Part shown: positions 24,038 to 32,912 of the stretch, in pieces
How positions within the stretch are numbered: the stretch's first letter is position 1
How the letters are laid out: every line of letters starts with the position of its first letter
Source of the DNA: Flavobacteriales bacterium
GTDB lineage: Bacteria > Bacteroidota > Bacteroidia > Flavobacteriales_F > PHOS-HE28
Length of the DNA stretch: 64,000 nucleotides
NCBI GenBank assembly: GCA_019638085.1
Contig: JAHBUL010000007.1
Span: forward strand, 124,001 to 188,000
Direction: 5' to 3'
Notes under the pieces: generated by a model
Database searches by the model: none
The model's input: only the letters and a program-made list of their open reading frames with translations
Told to the model about the DNA's origin: nothing
Translations under genes and position numbers: made by a program

Positions 24038-24436
24038 TCAGCGGACCACCACCACCCGCGTCCCCGGATCCAAACTGAACCAAGCACCCTCTTCATTCCG
24101 GATGATCAACAAGCCGTTCTCCGCCCGCAACGAATCGATGTACACATCCTGCACATCACGCTCCAGGCCCGGATCGAACGCAACAGGGTAGATCGCCTGT
24201 GTCCACAGCACTTCATGGGTCACGGTATCCTCCGCGAGGATGGTGCCCATGGCCGTGTGGGGTACGCTGTAACGCACATCGCCCAGCACCACTGGCGGCA
24301 CCACACGAGGCGCCGAACGCTTGGCCGAAACCTGTTCCCCGGAAACCGGTGGGGTCGCCGTATCCGGCCCGGGCCCATTGCAGGCCACAAGGCTGATCAC
24401 AAGTGCGATGGATGGTATGGCGAGGAGGTTCTGCAC
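24038..24436 (-). CDS. Small lipoprotein of unknown function
   Basis: The 132-residue protein starts with a GTG codon at 24436 and a lipoprotein signal (MQNLLAIPSIALVISLVAC, lipobox LVAC, lipidated Cys19). The mature part has a short linker (PGPDTATPPVSGEQ) and a beta-rich region ending ENGLLIIRNEEGAWFSLDPG. No family is recognised. A CATCTTTG element at 24444-24451 directly precedes the start, so the transcript may be almost leaderless. Both flanks are intergenic repeats, which isolates the gene from any operon. Confidence 0.75.
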   Translation of the reverse strand: MQNLLAIPSIALVISLVACNGPGPDTATPPVSGEQVSAKRSAPRVVPPVVLGDVRYSVPHTAMGTILAEDTVTHEVLWTQAIYPVAFDPGLERDVQDVYIDSLRAENGLLIIRNEEGAWFSLDPGTRVVVVR

Positions 24437-24485
24437 GGTGGGGCAAAGATGAACGATGCAACACCAGCGAACTTCGTGGGCTATT

Positions 24486-24740
24486 CACCACAGAGAAGGG
24501 GGCGGATCACTCGTAGGTTCTTCTCCACAGAGACACAGAGCACACAGAGAGAGGATGAAGATCGAGAAACCGGTCCCTGAGGGCCTTTACCTGAGGTACT
24601 CGAAGGGTCGAAGGGCCGGTTTCCCTCAATAGTTGCGGAATTCGTCAACCCAAAGCATTTCTCCGTGCCCTCTGTGTCTCTGTGGTGATAAAAGCATTTC
24701 TCCGTGCCCTCCGTGTCTCTGTGGTGATAAAGGTGCGGTG
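24486..24740. repeat. CACAGAG repeats around a long hairpin
   Basis: In the 304 bp gap, CACCACAGAGAAGG (24487) and CACAGAGACACAGAG (24526) precede a hairpin with arms GAAACCGG (24566-24573) and CCGGTTTC (24616-24623). Two CTCCGTGCCCTC words follow (24661-24735). The hairpin and the sequence after it match 21721-21830 over roughly 110 bp with scattered changes. No gene is visible. Confidence 0.85.
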
Positions 24741-25145
24741 CTATTCACCGTCCAAGAGGTAGCCGTTCATCAGGCGCTCAACGCCATCCGTGAGCTTGGC
24801 CACATTGAAGTTCATCAGCAGGCCCATCTTCTTGTCAGCGAGCTTCATGTAGGAGATCAGCTGCGCCCGGTGGATCGGATGCACCTCCTGCACGGACTTG
24901 ATCTCCAGCACCAGCCGGTCATCCACCAGCAGGTCCAAGCGCAGGTCGTGCGCCACGAGCTTCCCCTTATAAATGATCGGCACGGCCACCTGCTCCGCAG
25001 CCGGAATAGCCAAATCCTTCAACTCCTGGAATAAGCAGCACTGATAAACGCTTTCCAACAACCCCGGTCCCAATTCCCGATGCACGGTGATGGCAGCACC
25101 AATGACCTTCCGCGTGAGCTCATTGTATTTCAGCGCCTTCTTCAT
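24741..25145 (-). CDS. GxxExxY family protein (PD-(D/E)XK-like)
   Basis: The 134-residue protein has the family signature GLLESVY at 28-34. Downstream are HDLRLDLLVDDRLVLEIKSV, where D, E and K correspond to the nuclease-like active site, and HRAQLISYMKLADKKMGLLMNF, typical of the family's C-terminal half. GxxExxY proteins are common in Bacteroidota and environmental bacteria. They resemble restriction-endonuclease-fold proteins, but their role is not established. It is a solitary gene between repeat blocks, a setting often seen for this family. Confidence 0.9.
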   Translation of the reverse strand: MKKALKYNELTRKVIGAAITVHRELGPGLLESVYQCCLFQELKDLAIPAAEQVAVPIIYKGKLVAHDLRLDLLVDDRLVLEIKSVQEVHPIHRAQLISYMKLADKKMGLLMNFNVAKLTDGVERLMNGYLLDGE

Positions 25146-25199
25146 TCCGCCCTGTTCCTTTTACACTCCGTGGTGAATGTATGATCTTTCTTCAAAGGT

Positions 25200-25440
25200 T
25201 CTTCACCACCCATCGACTCCTCGAACGCAGTGCGTTCTGCGGAGTATCGCTTCGCCATTGCTCAGGGCAGGCAGAGGCACAGAGCACACAGAGAAGGGAG
25301 CGCGGCTAACGCAAGGTATTCTCCGTGTACTCCGTGTCTCTGTGGTAAAAAGGCATTCCTCCGTGGTGATAAAAAGGCATTCTCCGTGCCCTCCGTGTCT
25401 CTGTGGTGACAAAGGCATTCCTCCGTGGTGAATAAAGCAG
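25200..25440. repeat. Intergenic repeat block, near-copy of 23678-23840
   Basis: The first 90 bp (25205-25295) match 23679-23770 with about one mismatch, and GAAGGGAGCGCGGCTAACGC recurs at 25293 as at 23817. After it come four CTCCGTG...TCTCTGTGGTG words separated by GATAAAAAGGCATTC. No gene is visible in the 297 bp gap. Confidence 0.85.
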
Positions 25441-25442
25441 AG

Positions 25443-25868
25443 CTACTCCCGACCATACTCCTCACACATATCCCTGAACACCACGTAGGCCGCCAGCTCC
25501 CGCATACTGAACACCTGGTGCGGAAGCAATAAGTACTGCCCGCCGGACCGTTCCGCTGCCTCCATCGCCTCCTCCTCCATCACCACGGTGCCGTCCTTGT
25601 ACAGGTACTCATAGTACTCCGGTGAACCGGCTTCCTCGGCGGTGACGTACTGCACGACGAACCGCTGCTCCGGGTCGTGGTAGAGGAAAGGCATGTCCAC
25701 CGTGATGGGCTTGCCGCAGCCGGTGCATACGAACATGTTCACGCGCTGCTCCAGCACCTCCTCCTTCATATCCGGTTCCTCCAACACGTTCACGGCATCC
25801 CAAACGACGATGGTCTGTTGCTTCTCGCATTGCGGACAAGCGACGGTCAAGGCGCGATCATTGGACAT
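25443..25868 (-). CDS. CpXC domain protein
   Basis: This 141-residue protein has two zinc-ribbon-type cysteine pairs, C11-P-Q-C14 and C48-T-G-C51. Predicted beta strands follow (PITVDMPFLYHDPEQRFVVQYV) and then an acidic helical C-terminus (EEEAMEAAERSG). This is the CpXC domain arrangement. The domain is thought to bind zinc, and no reaction is known. The gene begins at an ATG at 25868 and lies 58 bp before the large helicase gene's stop on the same strand. Functional linkage to that gene is possible but unproven. Confidence 0.8.
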   Translation of the reverse strand: MSNDRALTVACPQCEKQQTIVVWDAVNVLEEPDMKEEVLEQRVNMFVCTGCGKPITVDMPFLYHDPEQRFVVQYVTAEEAGSPEYYEYLYKDGTVVMEEEAMEAAERSGGQYLLLPHQVFSMRELAAYVVFRDMCEEYGRE

Positions 25869-25926
25869 GGCTACGGGAGGTTCGGTGGGAGGACTTGATA
25901 GGAGGTGGCAAAATATTTCATGAGAT

Positions 25927-28900
25927 TCAGAGCTTCTTGGAAAGCGTGATCCGGGGCAGGATCACTTGGTAGACGACCCCGTCGTTAGGGTTGCACCAAT
26001 GCACTTTGTATTCGACGGAGCCAGCCGAAGGGATATAACCTCTTGCCTTGAACTTGTCCAAAACATCTTTCTTCATATCCGCTGAAAACTTCATTTGGTG
26101 CCCATCCGGTTGTATGCTGAACGTGCTCCCCACATGTAGTGGCGTACCCGAGCTAATCCGTTTGATATTCTCCTGTGCAAGAATGTGATCACCCAGTTGG
26201 ACTTGTGTCCAACCGAGCACGTATTCCAAAAACTCAGGAGGGAGGTATTCGTTCAGGTCCTTTCCGTAATCAACCATGTCGGATGCATAGCGGAGCAATG
26301 GGGTGTTCACATGTATGGATAAGTGCCGCTTTGCTCGGGAGCACGCTACGTAGAGCAAGCGGCGATCCGCGTCCTTACGAAAGGATGCATTTTTCAGCAT
26401 CAAGAAGACCGAGTCGAATTCCTTGCCTTTTGCTTTGTGAATGGTGGTGACCAGCACTGCATCATTGCTTGGTTTCACAGCCTCTTCCAAGCGCAGCTCG
26501 CGGGTGAACGATCGCCACTCCTGCATTTCGAACCGCTCGATGGTACGTTCCTCGAACAACGCAATGATATCCTGCATATCCTCCTGTAATGGGCTTTGAT
26601 CCATCATCTTGAGAAAGTGGTCCTTTGTGCGCTGCCAGTTCTCTTTTGAGATCGTTCCCGCGTGTGTGCGGGCCATATCCAAGAGGTCTGTGAACTGCCG
26701 CACTTCGTGCAGCTTGTCCAAGAGAAATCCTCCTGAGCCATGCACCGTGCGCACATTGACACCTGCCTTGGTCAACGCGGCTGAGAGCACGAGTACATCC
26801 TCATTGCTGTGCGCCAACACCGCTGTTGTGCCTTTCACAACGCCTTTGATCAGATCATTCACAAGCGGCTCCGCCATGTGTTCGGAAACGTGTTCGTGGA
26901 TCGCAATGGACCCGTCCACTTTCGAATGTGCCTCGATCACTTCATCCTTTTTCGAACGGTCTACAACAGGTTCGATGATCCGGTTATTGAAGGTGACGAT
27001 GCTGGGGGCACTCCTGAAGTTGGTGAGAAGCGAGTAGCTCTTGGGGCTGAAGAGCGTATGAAATTCGTTCCAATAAGAGATACCCTTATTCCGGAAATCG
27101 AAGATGTTCTGATCATCGTCGCCCACCGCAACCACGCGCAAACCTGCCACCTTGTCCTTTAAGGCACACACCAACTCCCATTCCTCTGCGCTGAGGTCCT
27201 GGAACTCATCCAGTACCAGGACACTTTTGTTCAGCACCGAGGGGAGTTCGATATCCTTGTCTTCCAATGCCTCCATGGCCCTCTTGATCACTCCTTCAGC
27301 GCGCTCCAGATCGCCGACCTCTCCGAGCAGGTCGAAGCAGAAGCCATGGAAGGTGGCGATCTTGAGTAGGCCCCGGTATTCCGGCACGAGCTTGTAGATG
27401 CGTGAACGGAACTCCAAGGAGGCCGATTTGGAGAAGGTGAGCATCAGGAACTGCTCGGACTTCACGCCCTCCATGAGCAACAAACTCGCGACCTTATGTA
27501 CCACGACCTTGGTCTTGCCGCTGCCTGGACCAGCCGAAATGAGAATGTTGCCCGCGTTGTCATTGACGATCGCGAGCTGTGCAGTGGTCAAATCGCCGAA
27601 GAGCTCCTTGAAGCGCGCCTCGGTCATGGCGCGCGTGATCTCCGTTCGGCGGTTCGGGAAATATTTGCTCACGAACGCTTCATAGCTCATTTTAAAGTAG
27701 TCGTCCACAAAGACCAATGAATCCTTGTAGTTCGCTATTCGCTTACGCGCATATTCCCCAACGAAGTGGATCTGTTGCACCTTATTGGCATAGTAACGCT
27801 GCAGCTTGGCAAAGTCCTCCTTCTTGTACCGCTGGCCCGAGCTATGCTCTTTACGTTCGATGTGCAGTCGCTGGAAGTAGACCATGAAGCCACCCTGCAA
27901 CTGAAGCACCTTCATGTGGTTCATGTAGAGCAGTGCGCTCTCGATGGCCTTCAGGTCGTGTGCTTCCGCCAGCATGCCCTGCGCCAAGCTTCGCTTCAAC
28001 TCCACGAGCGAAAAGGTCACCGGAGTTTCCTTCAAATTCTTCGGGCCATCCGATACAAGACCTTCGATCTGCACTAAACATTCTGCTGCGAGCTTATGCC
28101 TCCCTCGTGCCAGTGCCTGCAACTCAGCACGCGGCTTTCTCAATGCCAAGCGATACAATTCCTCTTGCCGCTTGAGCCGCTTTTTGCTCAGCACGCCCCG
28201 CATCTGCCAGTATAGCAGCGTGCTCTGGATATGTTCCACGGTACTCCTCGAAACGCCCTTGTCCCGCAGCCGCTGGTTCAACTCCTTCAACGAGATGTTG
28301 ATCGGCTTTTCATCAAGGAATTCCAAGAGGCCCAACTCCACCTGCATCACAGCAGTTGCCAGCGAGCGAGAAGCATTCTTGGAGCGGACGGTGTTGATGA
28401 AGGCCGTGAGGTCCTTGCCATCAGCAAGTACCCCGGCACTGCGCAGAAGATCCACGGTTTCCTGCGCCTGTCGGATATTCATCTCCAACACATCCGCCAA
28501 ATAGTCGATCCGGCATTCCTTGTCCTTAACGATTCGTTGGATGACCCGGGCACAAGCCTTCTTCTGTTGTTCGTCAAGATCCGGTGCAGAATTGATGCGC
28601 CGTATCGCATCGTCCACTTTGCGCACAAGCAAGCTGGTTGCTTTTACGGATGTGTAGTTCAACTTTCGGTCCAGATACCCTTGGTCCTCCAACGCAGCAA
28701 TAGCGCTCTTCACCTTTGTTTCAAGGTCGCGCATTTCCACATCCCAACCCGCTGCTTTCGCGATCTCCAGCGCCGACTTGTTGACGCTCTGTCGCACACG
28801 CGTCATGCTCTTGATGGCGCCCCACACCTGGTCGATCTGCTTCTGGTTCAGCTTGGAGCTTTGCAGTAACCGAAAGTGATTGGATAGGTCGCTCTCGTGA

Positions 28901-30708
28901 TACAGCACAAAGCATTTGGCCTCGATATCACTGCGACGACCCGCTCGCCCGGCCTCTTGGATGTAATTCTCCAAGGAGTCGGATATATTGAAATGGATGA
29001 TGGTCTTCACATCCTCCTTGTCCACGCCCATACCGAATGCGGAGGTCGCAACCATCACGTCCATTGCATCGGTCATGAAGGCCTTCTGGTTCTCCTGTTT
29101 CTGCTCCCGTTCCATCTGGCCGTGAAAGCCAACAGCCTTGAACCCGCTCTTTGTGAGCACCTCCACCAATTCGCTCACTCGCTTCACACGCGATACGTAC
29201 ACGATGGCGGAACCTTCATTCTCCTTGAGGATCCCTACCAGTTTCGCCACTTTGTCCTTGGGATCCACGACCGGCACCACCTCGTAGCTCAAGTTCTCCC
29301 TCGGTGCACGCGTGACAAACAGTTCAAGGTCAACTTTCAAGCGCTCCTTGAAATAGCTGCGGATGTCCTCCACCACCTGCGGCTTGGCGGTGGCCGTGAA
29401 ACACGATATGGGCATCAGGGAGGAAAGACCCTTCGCACGCTGTAGGTCCTTGATGAAATCCGCGATGTACAAATAGTCCACTCGAAAGTCCTGCCCCCAG
29501 GAAGAGAAGCAATGCGCCTCATCGATGATGAAGCGCGCGATGTTGCGTCCATGCAACAGACGGAATATGGTAGGAGACCGAAGGGACTCCGGCGATATGT
29601 ACAGCAGATGCACTTCTCCATCGCGCACACGCTCGATCGCTTCTTCCCGTTCAAGCGGCGAGAGCAGACCGCTGAGGAAAGCGGACTCCACCACGCCATG
29701 TCGGCTCTTGAGCACATCCACCTGATCCTTCATCAAGGATACCAGCGGAGAGATCACTACAGTGAGGTCGCGCGTCAACTCTCCGCGCATCAGCGCAGGC
29801 AGTTGGAAGGTGATCGACTTACCACCGCCTGTGGGGAATACAGCGAGCAATGACCCACCCCTGCCAGCGCAGCGCACAGCACGCTCTTGTACGCCCGGCA
29901 CTGATTCATTCTTGAACAAGCGGAAATCGGCATGGCCAAAGCGCTCCTTAAGCGCCTTCTTGGGATCCAAGCTTTGGGCGCAATATCCGCAGGACGGGAC
30001 CGTGCAGGGATCGAAACGCAATTGCTCCAATACTGCTCGCGTGCCCGGAAACTGACGAACGACGTATTCGGGAACGATGGATGAAGTGCTCTTGGTAGTG
30101 ATCAAAGCCAAGGCATATGCCAGTTCCACCGGCTGATACCGGACCATCGGCTCCAGATCGGCAGTGGTGCAGATCCGGTCCTTGAAGACCAACCGGATCC
30201 GATCGGCCGTGGACATGCCGTTAAGTGGAACAAATGCTGTCAGCTGGAATAGACCGGAGTACCCTTCGCGGCCTCCTAGGAGGGCGTGGTAGATGGTACT
30301 GAGGCTTGGGTCCAATGCCTCGAAATCGGTCACCTGATCTTGCAAGAGCGTGCGGCAGAGCTTGCTATCCGCGAGCGGGTCATTCGGTGCATCCTCATTC
30401 ACCAAGTGATAGCCCTTTACCAGTTTATGGTAGGGGCTCTCTGGTGAAAGCAACGGCGACCAAAGCAAGGTGTCGATGACCGGCTTTCCCGCTAAGGGAT
30501 CACCCTGTAACTGCTTTTTCAAATGCGGCAGGTCGTGTGCGACCACGTTATGTCCACAGATGTATTGGGCTTCCTGGATCCAACCCTCCAACCGCTGCGT
30601 GCTTTTCTCGTGCAGCTCACGGTTACCGAGTATGGCACCCAAGTCCGTTATCCGGTCCTTTGCGTCCAGTTCCAGATCGATGTAAAGGATATGGGACTCG
30701 GGGTTCAA
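25927..30708 (-). CDS. Exonuclease-like / RecQ helicase / UvrD helicase triple-module protein
   Basis: The 1593-residue protein joins three DNA-processing modules. Residues 5-125 look like a DEDD exonuclease (D11-x-E13 in YIDLELD, D59 in VAHDLPHL, D114 in PLADSKL); the usual final histidine is not obvious. Residues 265-620 form a RecQ-type helicase with Walker A FPTGGGKS (291-298), DEAH (396-399), ATSAFGMGVDKED and QEAGRAGR. A cysteine cluster (C235, C240, C243) precedes it. After helical and winged-helix-like repeats (620-950), residues 1035-1500 are a UvrD/Rep helicase: ISAGPGSGKTK (1057-1067), LDEFQDL, GDDDQNIFDFRN, TTIHKAKGKEFD. The start is TTG at 30708; no upstream ATG fits. The combination suggests DNA end or fork processing in repair or anti-phage defence. 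The latter is inferred from the neighbourhood. Confidence 0.9.
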   Translation of the reverse strand: MNPESHILYIDLELDAKDRITDLGAILGNRELHEKSTQRLEGWIQEAQYICGHNVVAHDLPHLKKQLQGDPLAGKPVIDTLLWSPLLSPESPYHKLVKGYHLVNEDAPNDPLADSKLCRTLLQDQVTDFEALDPSLSTIYHALLGGREGYSGLFQLTAFVPLNGMSTADRIRLVFKDRICTTADLEPMVRYQPVELAYALALITTKSTSSIVPEYVVRQFPGTRAVLEQLRFDPCTVPSCGYCAQSLDPKKALKERFGHADFRLFKNESVPGVQERAVRCAGRGGSLLAVFPTGGGKSITFQLPALMRGELTRDLTVVISPLVSLMKDQVDVLKSRHGVVESAFLSGLLSPLEREEAIERVRDGEVHLLYISPESLRSPTIFRLLHGRNIARFIIDEAHCFSSWGQDFRVDYLYIADFIKDLQRAKGLSSLMPISCFTATAKPQVVEDIRSYFKERLKVDLELFVTRAPRENLSYEVVPVVDPKDKVAKLVGILKENEGSAIVYVSRVKRVSELVEVLTKSGFKAVGFHGQMEREQKQENQKAFMTDAMDVMVATSAFGMGVDKEDVKTIIHFNISDSLENYIQEAGRAGRRSDIEAKCFVLYHESDLSNHFRLLQSSKLNQKQIDQVWGAIKSMTRVRQSVNKSALEIAKAAGWDVEMRDLETKVKSAIAALEDQGYLDRKLNYTSVKATSLLVRKVDDAIRRINSAPDLDEQQKKACARVIQRIVKDKECRIDYLADVLEMNIRQAQETVDLLRSAGVLADGKDLTAFINTVRSKNASRSLATAVMQVELGLLEFLDEKPINISLKELNQRLRDKGVSRSTVEHIQSTLLYWQMRGVLSKKRLKRQEELYRLALRKPRAELQALARGRHKLAAECLVQIEGLVSDGPKNLKETPVTFSLVELKRSLAQGMLAEAHDLKAIESALLYMNHMKVLQLQGGFMVYFQRLHIERKEHSSGQRYKKEDFAKLQRYYANKVQQIHFVGEYARKRIANYKDSLVFVDDYFKMSYEAFVSKYFPNRRTEITRAMTEARFKELFGDLTTAQLAIVNDNAGNILISAGPGSGKTKVVVHKVASLLLMEGVKSEQFLMLTFSKSASLEFRSRIYKLVPEYRGLLKIATFHGFCFDLLGEVGDLERAEGVIKRAMEALEDKDIELPSVLNKSVLVLDEFQDLSAEEWELVCALKDKVAGLRVVAVGDDDQNIFDFRNKGISYWNEFHTLFSPKSYSLLTNFRSAPSIVTFNNRIIEPVVDRSKKDEVIEAHSKVDGSIAIHEHVSEHMAEPLVNDLIKGVVKGTTAVLAHSNEDVLVLSAALTKAGVNVRTVHGSGGFLLDKLHEVRQFTDLLDMARTHAGTISKENWQRTKDHFLKMMDQSPLQEDMQDIIALFEERTIERFEMQEWRSFTRELRLEEAVKPSNDAVLVTTIHKAKGKEFDSVFLMLKNASFRKDADRRLLYVACSRAKRHLSIHVNTPLLRYASDMVDYGKDLNEYLPPEFLEYVLGWTQVQLGDHILAQENIKRISSGTPLHVGSTFSIQPDGHQMKFSADMKKDVLDKFKARGYIPSAGSVEYKVHWCNPNDGVVYQVILPRITLSKKL

Positions 30709-30859
30709 CGGAAGTGGATTATAATTTCGATACGGTAGGCAAGGATCGGGCCATCAAGAATAACGGACATTGCAGGCAGGCGGACCATGCGTGCAAAATA
30801 GTGCAAGGTGACATGTCACGTTCAACGAAGAACCAGAGCTCCCGTACGTTTGGTACCGA

Positions 30860-31012
30860 GGAAGTGCTCTTCGGCGCATTCGGCTCAGGCGCCTTTAGGT
30901 TCTATTGGTTTAAGCGGCTTCAGGCCTCTTCATCCGTTCAGGCTCTTCCGGCCGGTTTGGCTTTTCAGGCCCTTTATTAAATTGGAATATTCGGCATTCA
31001 GGCTGATGCCAT
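30860..31012. repeat. Degenerate TTCAGGC-rich intergenic stretch
   Basis: The 305 bp between the RecQ/UvrD gene and the peptidase gene has no gene. Its right half is a quasi-repeat with TCAGGC at irregular spacing (near 30885, 30928, 30948, 30974 and 30998). The mirror-image word GCCTGA is similarly repeated at 48685-48800, at the far side of the restriction island. Confidence 0.5.
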
Positions 31013-31013
31013 T

Positions 31014-31940
31014 TCAATTCATAAGCTTCTTCGCCTCGGCCAGCTTCTCCAAAAAGTGCTCGTAGCGTGTGACGTTATGCCTGCGCACCATGGATAATGC
31101 GAGTTTCACATGTTCCAAGGAGTACTCATTTTTCCAGCTGAGGTAGCTGGTGTACTCTTCACCTGAGCCATCCAGCAGGCCATCATATGCCTTGCGAAGC
31201 GCTGGATAAGATCGCTCCTGGGAGGCCACGAATCGTTCGCTATAATACATCGCTAGGCCTTCCCTGATCCAGAGATGCGCCCGACCCATGCCAGCCCACA
31301 CACGGCCATCATTATCGCGACCAGCATGGTGGTAGGCATGGGCCAGTTCGTGTGCCAACACGACAACAATGGCCCACTGAAGATCCACTTCCTTGTACTT
31401 GCAAAAGATGAGCAGTGGCATGTAAAACAGCTCCACATGCTGATCCAAGTAGGTATAGTTACCGAATAGCGATCTGTGGCTTCCAGGGGTTTTCATCATG
31501 GCCGTGAAGGGCCCGGAAAGTGAATTTCCTTTCAAGTAGTTGCGCGTGTCCTGAAGCATCCATTTATAGACCTTGTCGCGCTCGGGATCTGAAGCGTAAT
31601 GCAGCGAGACCTTTAACAGCGTGTCACGAAGCTCGCGCAACTGGGCGTAGCGGTCGAAGTCCACATCGGGTAGCATCTCGTCCACGGCCTTTAGGAACGA
31701 ATCATCCTTGTGCGGGCGGATCTGGATGGACACACCTGCATCGCCGATCGCCTTCTTGCCTTTTACTCCATTATACAGCCGCAAGCCCATGGTGCTACGG
31801 TAGAACTCCCGTATGGTCGGATTCCAATCCTTCTTCACCTTCTCGAATACGGGCATGTACTTGCTGCTGTATTCAGCCAGCAACTTCGCCACGCTGTGGT
31901 TCTTCGGGGCGTATCGCGATTGTTCAAAGAGCTCTTGCAT
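31014..31940 (-). CDS. HExxH zinc metallopeptidase-like protein
   Basis: The 308-residue protein has H197-E198-L-A-H201 in VVVLAHELAHAYHHAGRD, and 26 residues later the gluzincin-type third ligand E227 in WIREGLAMYYSER. Zinc protease chemistry is therefore likely. The first 140 residues are helical and unlike any family I know. There is no signal peptide, so it acts in the cytoplasm. It follows the SIR2-like gene by 35 bp and ends the long minus-strand restriction operon. In this position it may regulate or execute a defence response, for example by proteolytic activation of a partner, but nothing in the sequence proves it. Confidence 0.8.
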   Translation of the reverse strand: MQELFEQSRYAPKNHSVAKLLAEYSSKYMPVFEKVKKDWNPTIREFYRSTMGLRLYNGVKGKKAIGDAGVSIQIRPHKDDSFLKAVDEMLPDVDFDRYAQLRELRDTLLKVSLHYASDPERDKVYKWMLQDTRNYLKGNSLSGPFTAMMKTPGSHRSLFGNYTYLDQHVELFYMPLLIFCKYKEVDLQWAIVVVLAHELAHAYHHAGRDNDGRVWAGMGRAHLWIREGLAMYYSERFVASQERSYPALRKAYDGLLDGSGEEYTSYLSWKNEYSLEHVKLALSMVRRHNVTRYEHFLEKLAEAKKLMN

Positions 31941-31975
31941 TCCAAATAGGGTGTGTGGTGGATCACATATGCCTT

Positions 31976-32911
31976 CTACAAGTGTGCCGATTCAGTCGGC
32001 TCGCCCTCGTATCGATCCAGGAATTCCTTAAACGTCCTTGCGTATTCAATGAACTTCAGGTCACGTTCCAGGGCCCATTCCTTTGCCTCTGCCATATCAG
32101 GACTCACCCAGCACAACTCTCCTTTGAATTTGGCTATTGGATCCCAGATGTGCGTGTCATGCGTGACGAGACGTGCTCCAATGACGAACAGCTTCTCAGC
32201 GTTATTCAGGGTTGACGCCCACAACTTCTGCATCTGGGTGATCACGGTTGGACAATCGCGTATGGGCTTGTCCTTGTGATACATTGCCAATAGCGGTACC
32301 AGGGCTTGCTGCTCGTGCAAGAACTGATACATATCCGGAATGGACAAGCTCTTAGCCCGAAACCCGCCTACCCCAGCAACTGTTACCCCAGGCTCTGTTG
32401 ATGGCGGCACGACCAATGTGATACCAGTTATTGATGCGTCTCCTATATCGGGAACAATATTGCAGGATCCATGAAGCTTGAATACCGGCACAGTGCCAAC
32501 CATCTTCGGTGCCAACGGGTGTTGGTAGCGCAGGCCCAGCATTTCAATGCTATGCTCTATGAGTAGGTCATAATTCAGGGTTGCGATGTTAACAGCTACC
32601 GGCTTCCTCAGCATGATGCGAAGGAATTGAACGTAGTAATTCGAACCATGTGGCTTGAACTGAAGGAAGTACTTCGCCATATCCTGAAGAAAGGATTGGA
32701 TCAATCCTGGTCTCGCTTGCCACAATGCATCCATCCCCGCTTCAAAATCCTGTTGGAACAAGGTCTGGATCTCAATGGGTATATGATCCTTACAGCCGAG
32801 AGTTCCTTTTAGATCCGCGAAGAGTTTATTACCAAGTGGAGGCGGCTTGGGGTCACACCCACTACTAAAGGCACTGGCTCCCGCTCCGAAAAGGAAATGA
32901 TGCCTCATCAT
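31976..32911 (-). CDS. SIR2-like NAD-binding protein
   Basis: This 311-residue protein has the SIR2-type Rossmann signatures: FLFGAGASAFSSG (residues 6-18, with GAGAS at 9-13), NIATLNYDLLIEHS (equivalent of the TTNYD motif) and VFKLHGSCN (equivalent of the LHG motif). A later strand KLFVIGARLVTHDTHIW matches the usual final nucleotide-contact region. SIR2-like proteins in bacterial defence loci commonly hydrolyse NAD+ to stop phage spread. Catalysis here is inferred. Two in-frame ATGs (32911, 32908) are possible. The first lies 1 bp after the res stop codon, so SIR2 is translationally linked to the restriction subunit. Confidence 0.82.
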   Translation of the reverse strand: MMRHHFLFGAGASAFSSGCDPKPPPLGNKLFADLKGTLGCKDHIPIEIQTLFQQDFEAGMDALWQARPGLIQSFLQDMAKYFLQFKPHGSNYYVQFLRIMLRKPVAVNIATLNYDLLIEHSIEMLGLRYQHPLAPKMVGTVPVFKLHGSCNIVPDIGDASITGITLVVPPSTEPGVTVAGVGGFRAKSLSIPDMYQFLHEQQALVPLLAMYHKDKPIRDCPTVITQMQKLWASTLNNAEKLFVIGARLVTHDTHIWDPIAKFKGELCWVSPDMAEAKEWALERDLKFIEYARTFKEFLDRYEGEPTESAHL

Positions 32912-32912
32912 T

